A stretch of DNA of 64,000 nt from Nitrospirales bacterium (GTDB lineage: Bacteria > Nitrospirota > Nitrospiria > Nitrospirales > UBA8639). This document shows, piece after piece, positions 33,991 to 42,103 of this stretch (its first letter is position 1; each line of letters opens with the position of its first letter). The translations under genes were made by a program, and so were the position numbers. The notes beneath the pieces are model-generated. The model was not told the origin of the DNA, made no database searches, and worked only from the letters and a program-made list of their open reading frames with translations. The stretch covers positions 1 through 64,000 of the forward strand of contig JALDRK010000013.1 of NCBI GenBank assembly GCA_031315915.1, read 5' to 3'.

Positions 33991-35190
33991 CTACCGTTGT
34001 TTTGCCAGCCATTTCATTGGATCGATTGGGGTTGTGCCTTTTCGCAATTCAAAATACAAGGTATCTTCCTGAGCCAGCCCCGTTTCACCCGTCTCTCCTA
34101 ATTGGTGCCCGGCTTTGACGCGATCGTTTTCTTTGACCATCAATTTTGACGCATGGGCATAGAGGGAATAAAACCCTGTGCCGTGGTCGACGATGACCAC
34201 CAATCCGTAGCCCTTTAGCCAATCGGCATAGACCACCGTTCCGTCCGAAATGGATTGAATCGGGGTGCCTTCCCGGACTTGAATCTCGATACCCTTTTTA
34301 TTGACAAAGGTATCGAACGTTGGGTGTTTTTGCCGTCCAAAATAGGATACCACTTTTCCTTGTGCTGGCCAGAGGAAAGAGCCCAGTGAGGGAATTTTGC
34401 CGGGTGCCTGTCGCAACCGAGCTTGAGCCATCTGGAATCGTTGGTCCAATTCTTTCACCAGCTTATCCACTTCTTCTGCCGATCGTTGTAAATCCTCGAG
34501 CGTGCGTTCATGGAGGCTTTTTTCACGAGAAAGGCTCGTGAGGACCGTGCGCTTGGACCGTTTCAGGCCGGAAATATCCTTGATACTTTTGTCGGTTTCC
34601 TCATGAAGGGCCAGCAAGGCTTCTCGTGCCTGAGTTTGTTGGTCGGTGAGAGCGTGGAGCTGATCCAGATTCTCTTGAAATTGTTGGACAAGTTGCCCTT
34701 CTCGTCGAGCCACCCAGGACACAAAATCCATCCGGTTGGCCATATCGGCAAAGGACTCGGCCGCAAACAATGATTGGAGATAGCCAGAATGCCCTTCCGT
34801 ATATAACAGCCGGAGGCGGGCGGCAATGGAACTCTGATGGGACTGAATATTTTGGTCAATGGCCTGAATTTGGCCGGTCAGGTTTTGCAATTCCTCGTCC
34901 TTCTCCAGGATTTGTTTGTCGATTCGTTTGCGGTCTTTTTTATGTTGATATAGCTGGCGGTCCAATTTTTCAATATTTTTTAACACTGAACCGTGTTGCT
35001 TCTCTACTTGTTGCGCTTGTTCTTGCGTTTTTTGAATTTCCCGGTTCAATTGTTCCAATCGTTGACGTTCCTGGGAAATTTCCTCTTTCATCGAATCGGA
35101 CTTGCCCGCCCAAGCCTGTAGGGAAAAGCACATAATGCCCAGGAAGGCAAGCCAACCGGCGGGGAAATATGGGGTCCCAGGTCTCATCAT
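33991..35190 (-). CDS. envC: EnvC-like murein hydrolase activator (degenerate LytM)
   Basis: A 399-residue protein. The start is set at ATG 35190, which overlaps the ftsX TGA (ATGA); an opening at 35205 is inside ftsX. It has a signal peptide, a long coiled coil (about residues 30-250) and a C-terminal LytM domain. Metal ligands of an active M23 enzyme are partly lost: LHFEL is LYFEL, and the HxxxD motif reads NKKGIEI. This degeneracy is the hallmark of EnvC-type activators, which FtsEX switches on to activate amidases at the septum. Confidence 0.9.
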   Translation of the reverse strand: MMRPGTPYFPAGWLAFLGIMCFSLQAWAGKSDSMKEEISQERQRLEQLNREIQKTQEQAQQVEKQHGSVLKNIEKLDRQLYQHKKDRKRIDKQILEKDEELQNLTGQIQAIDQNIQSHQSSIAARLRLLYTEGHSGYLQSLFAAESFADMANRMDFVSWVARREGQLVQQFQENLDQLHALTDQQTQAREALLALHEETDKSIKDISGLKRSKRTVLTSLSREKSLHERTLEDLQRSAEEVDKLVKELDQRFQMAQARLRQAPGKIPSLGSFLWPAQGKVVSYFGRQKHPTFDTFVNKKGIEIQVREGTPIQSISDGTVVYADWLKGYGLVVIVDHGTGFYSLYAHASKLMVKENDRVKAGHQLGETGETGLAQEDTLYFELRKGTTPIDPMKWLAKQR

Positions 35191-36083
35191 CGAAGTTTCA
35201 TCCATCCAAGCATGGTCGCCAATGTACCCATACAGCCAAGGACGATCCCTCCGACCAGGAGGGTCAGGGAGAAGGGAACAGGAAAAAATTCAAAGGCGGA
35301 GGAAAAGCCTCCGATCACACTCAGGCTTTCAATCCTGTGTTTGAAGACCGCAAAGCCACTACGCAGAAATCCGATGGCCAATCCGCCCCCTAGAGCGCCC
35401 AGCAAGGCTCCTTCAATCAAATAGGGAATACTGATAAATAATCTAGTGGCTCCGATGAGTCGAAGAATTTCCATTTCTTCCTGTCTGGTATAAAAAGCCA
35501 ATTGAACCGTATTGGCAATAATAGCCATGGAGGCGGTGGCCAGGATACCCCCTATAATGAGAGCACCCCATTGGAGATAGGTTACGATCAGCGTCAGCCG
35601 TTCGATCCAGTCCCGATTATATTTGACTCGTTCGATATCTTGATGATCGTGTAAGCGGTTCATGAGGTGAGCGGTGACATCGGTGGAGGGAGTCGAGGAC
35701 GTCAGGGTCAGAATGAAGGAAGAGGGAAAGGGATTATCCGGCAGACCTTCCAAGAGATGTATCTCGTTGGGAAACTGCTTTTTAAAATCTTCAAGAGCCT
35801 GTTGTTTGGATATGAAAATCAACGATTCCACGATCTGGTTTGATTTCAAAAATTGTTTCATTTCATCCAGCTTGGCCGGCTCCAGTCCCTCCTTGGGGTA
35901 GACGATAATCTGAATGTTGTGTTGTATCCGGTCTAACAGATTATTGACGTTGTGGTAGAGCAGGAGAAACACGCCGAAGCTCGTAAGGGTAAAGGCTGTA
36001 GTGAGGATTCCAATCAGGGTGCCGGTCCGGTGAGTGCGAATACTGATGATGGCTTCCCGAATAAAATACCAGACCCGTCTCAT
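35187..36083 (-). CDS. ftsX: Cell division protein FtsX
   Basis: A 298-residue permease-like protein. ATG 36083 (MRRVWYFIREAI) overlaps the ftsE stop; a longer opening at 36119 is rejected. It has four TM helices, with an extracellular domain between the first and second (about residues 45-170) that would touch EnvC. The C-terminal domain (EEMEILRLIGATRLFI) is the FtsX family block. With FtsE it transmits ATP hydrolysis to the periplasm. Confidence 0.94.
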   Translation of the reverse strand: MRRVWYFIREAIISIRTHRTGTLIGILTTAFTLTSFGVFLLLYHNVNNLLDRIQHNIQIIVYPKEGLEPAKLDEMKQFLKSNQIVESLIFISKQQALEDFKKQFPNEIHLLEGLPDNPFPSSFILTLTSSTPSTDVTAHLMNRLHDHQDIERVKYNRDWIERLTLIVTYLQWGALIIGGILATASMAIIANTVQLAFYTRQEEMEILRLIGATRLFISIPYLIEGALLGALGGGLAIGFLRSGFAVFKHRIESLSVIGGFSSAFEFFPVPFSLTLLVGGIVLGCMGTLATMLGWMKLR

Positions 36084-36748
36084 GCATACACTCCCTGGTC
36101 TGCCATCAGATGTCCGCACTCCAATCGCAGAATCCGTCCGTTCATGCGGTCCACGACTTGACGATTATGGGTGGCCATCAGAATGGTCGTGCCTTTAGCA
36201 TTAATGCTCTTAAACAGGTCCGCAATTTCCATGGTCAGTTGTGGGTCAAGATTGCCTGTTGGCTCGTCAGCCAACAAGATAATGGGACTATTGACGATAG
36301 CTCGGGCAATGCAGACCCGTTGCTGCTCGCCGGCAGAAAGCACCGAGGCCCGAGTGGTTTGTTTATGGTCCATGCCGACCGCTCGAAGAGCTTCAGCGAC
36401 TTTTCTGCGTGACTCGAAAACCGATAATCCTCGAATAATCAATGGCAATGCAACATTTTCAAAAACCGTTCGGTGAGGAAGAAGTTTGAAATCCTGAAGC
36501 ACAAATCCCATTGTTCGGCGATGATAGGGAATATCCGTACGGCGTAGACGGGCGATATTTCGGTTTTGGACAAGGATTTGTCCGTCGTCCGGCGGTACGG
36601 AACCGAATATCAGTTTCAGGAGCGTGGTTTTTCCCGCGCCACTGGGGCCGGTCAATAAGACACATTCCCCCTTTTCAATCCGAAGAGAGATATCGGTGAG
36701 GGCGACGCGGCCGTCAAAATATTTCGTGACATGGAATAATTGGATCAT
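36080..36748 (-). CDS. ftsE: Cell division ATP-binding protein FtsE
   Basis: A 222-residue ABC ATPase with Walker A GPSGAGKTT, signature LSAGEQQRV, Walker B ILLADEPTGNLD and H-loop MATHN. The Ala in LSAGEQQ and the neighbour FtsX identify it as FtsE. It overlaps ftsX by 4 bases. The ATG at 36748 begins MIQLFHVTKYFDG. It is probably the first gene of the ftsE-ftsX-envC-ctpA unit. Confidence 0.95.
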   Translation of the reverse strand: MIQLFHVTKYFDGRVALTDISLRIEKGECVLLTGPSGAGKTTLLKLIFGSVPPDDGQILVQNRNIARLRRTDIPYHRRTMGFVLQDFKLLPHRTVFENVALPLIIRGLSVFESRRKVAEALRAVGMDHKQTTRASVLSAGEQQRVCIARAIVNSPIILLADEPTGNLDPQLTMEIADLFKSINAKGTTILMATHNRQVVDRMNGRILRLECGHLMADQGVYA

Positions 36749-36895
36749 GCGGGTCGATCAAGCACGTGGACGGTTATGGCAGAAGCTGGGAGAGAGGTCT
36801 GACTACCCCGGTACCTTCAATGACTTGCCAGCAAGCCCGGAGCATGGAGTCAATAGCATCGAAGTGCGGTCTGCCACCCGGTCTACCCTACTAAT

Positions 36896-37282
36896 TTACC
36901 ATTGCCAGTCAGACCTGGAAACCTCAAATGCATTTTCCATGTGAGTTATTTGTGGAGAGCGGTTTTCTGAGCCGGATACAAGGATGACGTCAAACCGGCA
37001 GGGAATGGCGGAAAGCTTGTGTTGTGCCAGATAGGCAAGAGCGAGTTTGATCAATTGTCGTTGTTTGTGAGGGGTGACCGCATAGGGTGCCCCTCCAAAG
37101 TGATCTGTACGCCGTCCCTTGACTTCGACAAAGATCAACGTGTCGCGATCTTGAGCCACCAAATCCAACTCCCCATGTCCGATCTTGAGATTTCGTGCCA
37201 ATATACGATAGCCCTTTTGTCGAAGCCAGTTTTCGGCCAAAGCCTCCGCGGAGCGACCAAAGTCTTTTGAGGAAGAGTTCAC
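36896..37282 (-). CDS. YraN/UPF0102 family nuclease-like protein
   Basis: A 128-residue protein with the restriction-endonuclease-like core: GRSAEALAENWLRQKGYRIL, then GELDLVAQDRDTLIFVEVKGR. The acidic D and ExK residues are the usual PD-(D/E)xK catalytic set. Function is not well known; probably DNA repair or uptake. It overlaps the rnhB end by 4 bases and closes the ffh-rplS-rnhB operon. Confidence 0.9.
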   Translation of the reverse strand: MNSSSKDFGRSAEALAENWLRQKGYRILARNLKIGHGELDLVAQDRDTLIFVEVKGRRTDHFGGAPYAVTPHKQRQLIKLALAYLAQHKLSAIPCRFDVILVSGSENRSPQITHMENAFEVSRSDWQW

Positions 37283-37902
37283 GGGGCCTGGATAGCGTTG
37301 GTGCAGGCCTGAACCGGCTTAAAGCTATGGCGGTGGGCTTGGCAGGGTCCGAATCGCCGGAGGAGTGCCAGATGGGCAGGAGTCGGATAGCCTTTGTGAA
37401 TATGAAATTGATAGTCGGGAAAACGATTGTGGTAGCTTTCCATCAACCGGTCACGGAAGACTTTGGCCAAGATTGAAGCTGCGGCGATTGAAAGGGAAAG
37501 GGCATCACCTTTGATGACCGGTCGTTGGGGTAGGGAGACCCCGGGCAACAGTAGGGCATCCAACAGAAGACAGTCCGGAGGCGCCTGAAGCCCTGCCAGA
37601 GCCCTCCGGCCTGCCAGCCTGGTCGCTTCCAGGATATTCAAGCTATCGATTTCTTGTTCGGAGGATTGGCCGATGGCCCAGTCCAGAGCCTTGTGAGTGA
37701 TAAGGTCAAAAAGAATTTGTCGTTGGGTTGCCGTTAGGGTCTTGGAGTCATCCAATCCAATGGGGCTGTACCAGCGCGGCAAGATAACGACGGCAGCCAC
37801 CACTGGACCGGCCAACGGTCCCCGGCCTGCCTCATCCATTCCCGCGATTCGTCGGAACCCGCAGGAACGGGCCGCTTCCTCAAAAAAATGTGTGGGGCCC
37901 AC
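37279..37902 (-). CDS. rnhB: Ribonuclease HII
   Basis: A 207-residue enzyme that removes RNA from RNA-DNA hybrids and misinserted ribonucleotides. The N-terminal motif GMDEAGRGPLAGPV contains the Asp-Glu catalytic pair. LLLDALLLPG and SIAAASILAKVFRDRLM supply the remaining acidic and basic residues. It lies downstream of rplS and upstream of the yraN-like gene, as in many bacteria. Confidence 0.94.
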   Translation of the reverse strand: MGPTHFFEEAARSCGFRRIAGMDEAGRGPLAGPVVAAVVILPRWYSPIGLDDSKTLTATQRQILFDLITHKALDWAIGQSSEQEIDSLNILEATRLAGRRALAGLQAPPDCLLLDALLLPGVSLPQRPVIKGDALSLSIAAASILAKVFRDRLMESYHNRFPDYQFHIHKGYPTPAHLALLRRFGPCQAHRHSFKPVQACTNAIQAP

Positions 37903-37962
37903 GTTCCTCCACGGTTATTTGGAGGCGTTGGTCAGGTTAATGGATAACCGCACCAATATACA

Positions 37963-38424
37963 CTATTCCGAGGCTTCAGAGGCGCCTGTTTCCTCGAAAG
38001 CGGCCTCGTCTTTAGTGGTTACGGCAGCGGCGGCCTTGGAAGTCCGTGAGAAATCCCGCTCGGCAATTTTTGCCGCCTTACCTTTTTTATCCCGGAGATA
38101 ATACAGCTTGGCCCGTCGGACTTTGCCTTTTTTCATCACTTCAATGCCGGCGACATTTGGCGAATGCAAGGGATAAATCCGCTCAACTCCCACTCCGAAT
38201 GAAATCTTTCGGACGGTAAAGTTTTCGGCCCCTTTCCGGCCCCTTCGAGCGATAACCACTCCTTCGAAAACCTGGATCCGTTCCTTTTCCTCTTCCTTGT
38301 CCTTTTTTTTGGTGGCGGCTTTCGTTTCTACCACCCGGACCCTGACCCGGACCGTATCCCCAATTTCGAAATCCGGGTGGGATACCTGCCCTAAAGAGAG
38401 TTCTAATCGTTGTAACTGATTCAT
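37963..38424 (-). CDS. rplS: Ribosomal protein L19 with insert and tail
   Basis: A 153-residue L19, longer than the usual 115-120. The start is ATG 38424 ([10 protein letters not shown]), which overlaps the trmD TGA (ATGA) and has an AAGGAAGG site. The core is clear: [15 protein letters not shown], then [14 protein letters not shown], then [20 protein letters not shown] and [16 protein letters not shown] charged insert (about residues 35-48, [12 protein letters not shown]) interrupts the first strands, and about 30 extra acidic and Ala-rich residues end the chain. It sits at the 30S-50S interface. Confidence 0.94.
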   Translation of the reverse strand: MNQLQRLELSLGQVSHPDFEIGDTVRVRVRVVETKAATKKKDKEEEKERIQVFEGVVIARRGRKGAENFTVRKISFGVGVERIYPLHSPNVAGIEVMKKGKVRRAKLYYLRDKKGKAAKIAERDFSRTSKAAAAVTTKDEAAFEETGASEASE

Positions 38425-39206
38425 GACGGCATTCCTTCCTTTCTGCGCTTCGGCGTGGTGGAACAGGTCGAAGCATATTCCTGTGTAATTTCTTCTAACA
38501 ATTGTTGATCGTCTTTTTCCATAGTTTCCGGTTGCAGTAAATCCGGTCGTTTCATCAAGGTCATGCGAATCGATTCTTTTCGCCGCCATCGGCGGACCGC
38601 TTCGTGGTTTCCCGAAACCAGAATGTCCGGCACGGCGAAGCCGCGCAATTCAAAGGGGCGCGTATAATGGGGGAAATCCAATAGCGACTCCACAAAGGAT
38701 TCCTTTTCGGCGGAATGAGGGTCTCCTAGGACTCCGGGGATCAGGCGCATGGCTGCATCCATCATCACAAGGGCGGGTAATTCTCCACCGGTCACCACAT
38801 AATCTCCTATGGAAATTTCCTCAACCGAGATTCCAGTGCGAATGCGTTCGTCGATGCCTTCATAATGTCCACAGATGAAGACGAGGGTACGAGACTCCCG
38901 GCTCAATTCCCGAGCTAATCCCTGGGAAAAACGAATACCTTGAGGGGAAGGCATCATGATACGGAGATTGCCTTGTTTTTCCAGGAGAAACTCGATCGCC
39001 CGAAAAATGGGCTCCGCCTTCATGACCATTCCGCCCCCGCCCCCATAGGGGGTGTCGTCGGCGGTTCGATGGAGATCATCGGTAAAGTCCCGAAGGTTAT
39101 GGACGCTAAGCGTGAGCAAACCTTTATCCTGGGCTCGCTTCATGATGCTCTGAGCGGCTGCGGATTGGATGATCTCGGGAAATAAGGTCAAGACTTCACA
39201 GTGCAT
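38421..39206 (-). CDS. trmD: tRNA (guanine37-N1)-methyltransferase
   Basis: A 261-residue SPOUT methyltransferase. The start is ATG 39206 ([12 protein letters not shown]), 11 bases inside the rimM end; the longer opening at 39287 carries unrelated sequence. The knot region is [14 protein letters not shown] and [17 protein letters not shown]. It methylates G37 of tRNAs that read CNN codons, preventing frameshifts. The C-terminal extension of about 20 residues is unremarkable. Confidence 0.95.
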   Translation of the reverse strand: MHCEVLTLFPEIIQSAAAQSIMKRAQDKGLLTLSVHNLRDFTDDLHRTADDTPYGGGGGMVMKAEPIFRAIEFLLEKQGNLRIMMPSPQGIRFSQGLARELSRESRTLVFICGHYEGIDERIRTGISVEEISIGDYVVTGGELPALVMMDAAMRLIPGVLGDPHSAEKESFVESLLDFPHYTRPFELRGFAVPDILVSGNHEAVRRWRRKESIRMTLMKRPDLLQPETMEKDDQQLLEEITQEYASTCSTTPKRRKEGMPS

Positions 39207-39723
39207 TAGCCTGATCCCATATGCCATTGGAAGCGAGACGTAAACGAGCGAGACGTAAACGACTGTCGGCGATGTCGATAGATTCAATCATCTCTTTTCT
39301 GGCCGGCAGCAACCATTCCTGCCCTTCATGCTGAATTACAAGGACTTGCTGGTGGGGAAAGTCCAAAATATCCTCTACGGTTCCCCTGTGCTGCCCCTCT
39401 TGGTCTTCCACCTGTAATCCAATCAACTCAAATTGATAATACGTGTCGGGTTCCCGAGGCAAATCCGGCTGTTCCGGAATTTGAATCAAAGCTCCTCGGT
39501 ATCCTGAGGCGGTTTCCGGAGTATTGAAGGCCGAAAACCCGAGAATATACCCCTCTCCGATTTGACGAACAGATTGAACGTTCGTGTCTATCCGATCTCC
39601 ATTGGCACAGATGAGTGTGACCGATTTTAAATCTTCAAAACGGTCCGGAACGTCACTTAGGGATTCGACTCGAACCTGCCCGCGGATTCCGAAGGGTTTC
39701 AGGATTTTTCCAATTGTCACCAT
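39196..39723 (-). CDS. rimM: 16S rRNA processing protein RimM
   Basis: A 175-residue two-domain protein. The N-terminal RimM fold begins TIGKILKPFGIRGQVRVESLSD, and the C-terminal PRC barrel contains LIGLQVEDQEG, VLVIQHEGQEWLLPA and DIADSRLRL. It helps mature the 30S head and binds S19. ATG 39723 is favoured because AAGGGG is 6 bases upstream; ATG 39729 directly abuts that site. Confidence 0.93.
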   Translation of the reverse strand: MVTIGKILKPFGIRGQVRVESLSDVPDRFEDLKSVTLICANGDRIDTNVQSVRQIGEGYILGFSAFNTPETASGYRGALIQIPEQPDLPREPDTYYQFELIGLQVEDQEGQHRGTVEDILDFPHQQVLVIQHEGQEWLLPARKEMIESIDIADSRLRLARLRLASNGIWDQANAL

Positions 39724-39801
39724 AATCATCCCCTTGCCGTTACCGTTCCGTTTTCGGAGTCAGTCGTGGCAACAAGACGTGAAAAAACCTGAAAACGACA
39801 G

Positions 39802-40071
39802 TCAACCGGCTTTGGAATCCTGGAGAGCTTTGTAAATCCCCGTTTTCCTCAGTAAGGATCTCACGGTATCGCTGGGTTGTGCACCTTTTTTCAACCAATC
39901 CAAGACACGATCTTCCTTAAACGAGGCTTTATCGGATTCCTTTAAGGGATCATACGTCCCAATCACTTCCAGAAACCGACCATCTCGCGGCATCCGGGAA
40001 TCGGTTGCCACCACTCGATAAAATGGCCGTTTGTGCCGGCCCATTCTTGTCAATCGTAAATGTACAGCCAC
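39802..40071 (-). CDS. rpsP: Ribosomal protein S16
   Basis: An 89-residue S16. The family N-terminus VHLRLTRMGRHKRPFYRVVATDSRMPRDGRFLEVIGTYDP is plain (abridged), followed by DRVLDWLKKGAQPSDTVRSLLRK. It is in the conserved ffh-rpsP-rimM-trmD-rplS order. The khpA gene that often sits between rpsP and rimM is missing here; only 78 bases separate them. Confidence 0.95.
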   Translation of the reverse strand: MAVHLRLTRMGRHKRPFYRVVATDSRMPRDGRFLEVIGTYDPLKESDKASFKEDRVLDWLKKGAQPSDTVRSLLRKTGIYKALQDSKAG

Positions 40072-40129
40072 GATAACTCTCCTCTCATAAAGAACTGCAA
40101 ATGTGATGACTGACTGAGGAATTGTTCTC

Positions 40130-41515
40130 TCACCGCGTATGAATGGCGCGAATGAGTTTCCGTCGTTTTTTGCCTTTCCCCATACCGAATTGTCCGCCTG
40201 CCATCGATTTCATCATCCGACGGGCATCCAAAAACTGTTTAATGAGACGATTAATTTCAGGGACCGTCGTGCCGCTGCCCTTGGCAATCCGTTTCTTCCG
40301 GTTTCCATTGAGCATTGTATGGTCCCGTCGTTCCTTGCGGGTCATGGAGTCAATGATCGCCACCACCCGTTTAATTTCCTTTTCCGGAAGGACGGCTCCT
40401 CCACCCGAAGCTGCGCCCATCATATTTTTGATTTTTTGTCCTCCAGGCAGCATATCGATGATCTGATCGAATGATCCGAGTTTATTGATCTGTTGAATTT
40501 GCTCACGGAAATCTTCCAGAGTCAGCGTATTACTGGAAACCTTTTTTTGCAATGCTTGGGCTTGTTCCTGTGAAAAATTCTCCTGGGCTTTTTCAATGAG
40601 GGTCAGTACATCGCCCATTCCCAGAATTCTGGAGGCCATCCGGTCGGGGTAAAAGGGCTCCAACGCATCCAGTTTTTCACCCACTCCCAGGAACTTAATC
40701 GGCTTTCCCGTGGCGGCGCGGATGGAAAGGACCGCTCCACCTCGGGCATCCCCTTCCACCTTGGTCAAAATCACTCCGGTGAGGCCGAGTGTCTGGTTGA
40801 ACCGCTCGGCAACGGACACGGCTTCCTGGCCTGTCATGGCATCAGCCACCAATAAGATCTCCTGCGGGGTCACGCCGGTTTGAATATCAACGAGCTCCTG
40901 CATCAACTCTTCGTCAATATGCAAGCGGCCGCCGGTATCGAGGATCACGACCTCAAAGCCGTGTTCACGGCCTCGCGCAACCCCATCTCGGCAGGTTTGA
41001 ACAGCCTGAGCGCCGGGTTGCCCTTCATTGGTGCCACGGTGCACGAGGACATCCAAGTCGGTGCCCAAAGCGAACAGTTGATCGCCTGCGGCAGGGCGTC
41101 GAGGGTCGGCGGCGACCAGCAAAACCCGCTTACCCTCCGATTTGAAATAGTGAGCCAGTTTTCCGGCGGTGGTAGTCTTTCCCGAACCTTGCAGGCCGAC
41201 CATCATGATGACCGTGGGAGGCTGAGGGGAAAGGTGCAGGGCGCTTTGCTCATGACCCAGGAGGTCCCGAAGTTCCTCCCACACGACTTTGACCACCTGA
41301 TGAGCGGGGGTCAGGCTTTTAAGGACTTCCTGGCCTACGGCCTTTCCCCGGACTTTTTCAATGAAGTCCTTAACAATTTTGAAGTTGACATCGGCTTCCA
41401 GCAACGCCAGACGAACCTCTTTTAGGGCGTCCGTAATATTTTGTTCAGTTAAAACGGCCTTTCCGCGTAACTGTTTGAAAACGTTCTCGATTTTTTCCGT
41501 GAGTGTGCTAAACAT
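40130..41515 (-). CDS. ffh: Signal recognition particle protein Ffh
   Basis: A 461-residue SRP54 GTPase that binds signal peptides and targets ribosomes to the membrane. The N domain starts MFSTLTEKIENVFKQL at ATG 41515. The G domain has the P-loop GLQGSGKTT, DTGGRLHIDE and LTKVEGDARGGA. The M domain is Met-rich (MRRLI-type helix MMKSMAGGQFGMG at the end). A longer opening at 41563 is rejected. First gene of the ribosomal/tRNA-modification operon. Confidence 0.95.
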   Translation of the reverse strand: MFSTLTEKIENVFKQLRGKAVLTEQNITDALKEVRLALLEADVNFKIVKDFIEKVRGKAVGQEVLKSLTPAHQVVKVVWEELRDLLGHEQSALHLSPQPPTVIMMVGLQGSGKTTTAGKLAHYFKSEGKRVLLVAADPRRPAAGDQLFALGTDLDVLVHRGTNEGQPGAQAVQTCRDGVARGREHGFEVVILDTGGRLHIDEELMQELVDIQTGVTPQEILLVADAMTGQEAVSVAERFNQTLGLTGVILTKVEGDARGGAVLSIRAATGKPIKFLGVGEKLDALEPFYPDRMASRILGMGDVLTLIEKAQENFSQEQAQALQKKVSSNTLTLEDFREQIQQINKLGSFDQIIDMLPGGQKIKNMMGAASGGGAVLPEKEIKRVVAIIDSMTRKERRDHTMLNGNRKKRIAKGSGTTVPEINRLIKQFLDARRMMKSMAGGQFGMGKGKKRRKLIRAIHTR

Positions 41516-41527
41516 ACAAATCCCCAG

Positions 41528-41544
41528 AATACCAAAAAGGTATT
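41528..41544 (-). promoter_or_regulatory. Perfect hairpin just upstream of the ffh ribosome-binding site
   Basis: AATACC-AAAAA-GGTATT is a 6-bp perfect stem with a 5-base loop. On the minus strand it ends 13 bases before the ffh ATG, directly ahead of a GGGG ribosome-binding site. It may be an operator or an mRNA element controlling ffh. No experiment or family knowledge supports this; it is read from the sequence alone. Confidence 0.4.
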
Positions 41545-41559
41545 GTAAACAAACTTCGA

Positions 41560-41589
41560 ACAATAGGGAACAGGTTCATGGAGTGTCAA
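41560..41589 (-). promoter_or_regulatory. Sigma70-like promoter of the ffh operon
   Basis: TTGACA (41589-41584) is a perfect -35 box. TATTGT (41565-41560) matches the -10 consensus at 4 of 6 positions. The spacer is 18 bases. It sits about 45 bases upstream of ffh, with no gene between. Confidence 0.6.
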
Positions 41590-42103
41590 GTAAAAAATAA
41601 ATGGGATGGGAGGGGTAAAAAGCAGAAAACCTTTTCACCAACACAGAGGCTTGGATATATGTGCGAACCTCAAGGAGTTTATCCCTTCGGGTTGCCTTTC
41701 AGATGGGGAGTTTAATGGCAAGTTCGAGGGCTATGGGTTTTCGATGCCGTCCCAAGGAAAAGGGTCATCTGGGAAATATTGGTTTAGAAAGACATAAAAG
41801 CGAAGCGTTCTCCTTGTTGATTTCGCGTAGTTCGAGTAAACCGGTATTTGAAGAATGGTTCATTCCGTATTTTCTGATTTTGATAAAACATAGCGTGTAG
41901 GTTCATGCTTGCCAAAAGGCATTGAAGGTGATTCCAACAACGAAAATAAGGGATAACTCTAAATCATTTCCCGACCCAGGGTTGGCCTCTCTCAGTCCAT
42001 CTCGGTATCATGGGAGAGTCTGCCCCTGTTTTTTTACAGGGTCATCTGTAGTACTTGTGCTCTATCCCCTCCTTGCGGTTGTTTAAGCTGGAAATCAGAT
42101 CTC
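41590..42103. other. Intergenic stretch without a recognisable gene
   Basis: About 510 bases between the divergently placed ffh promoter and the DUF748 gene. A plus-strand frame at 41661-41900 lacks a ribosome-binding site and family-like sequence. No RNA gene or repeat is visible. The promoter of the DUF748 gene should be here. Confidence 0.5.
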
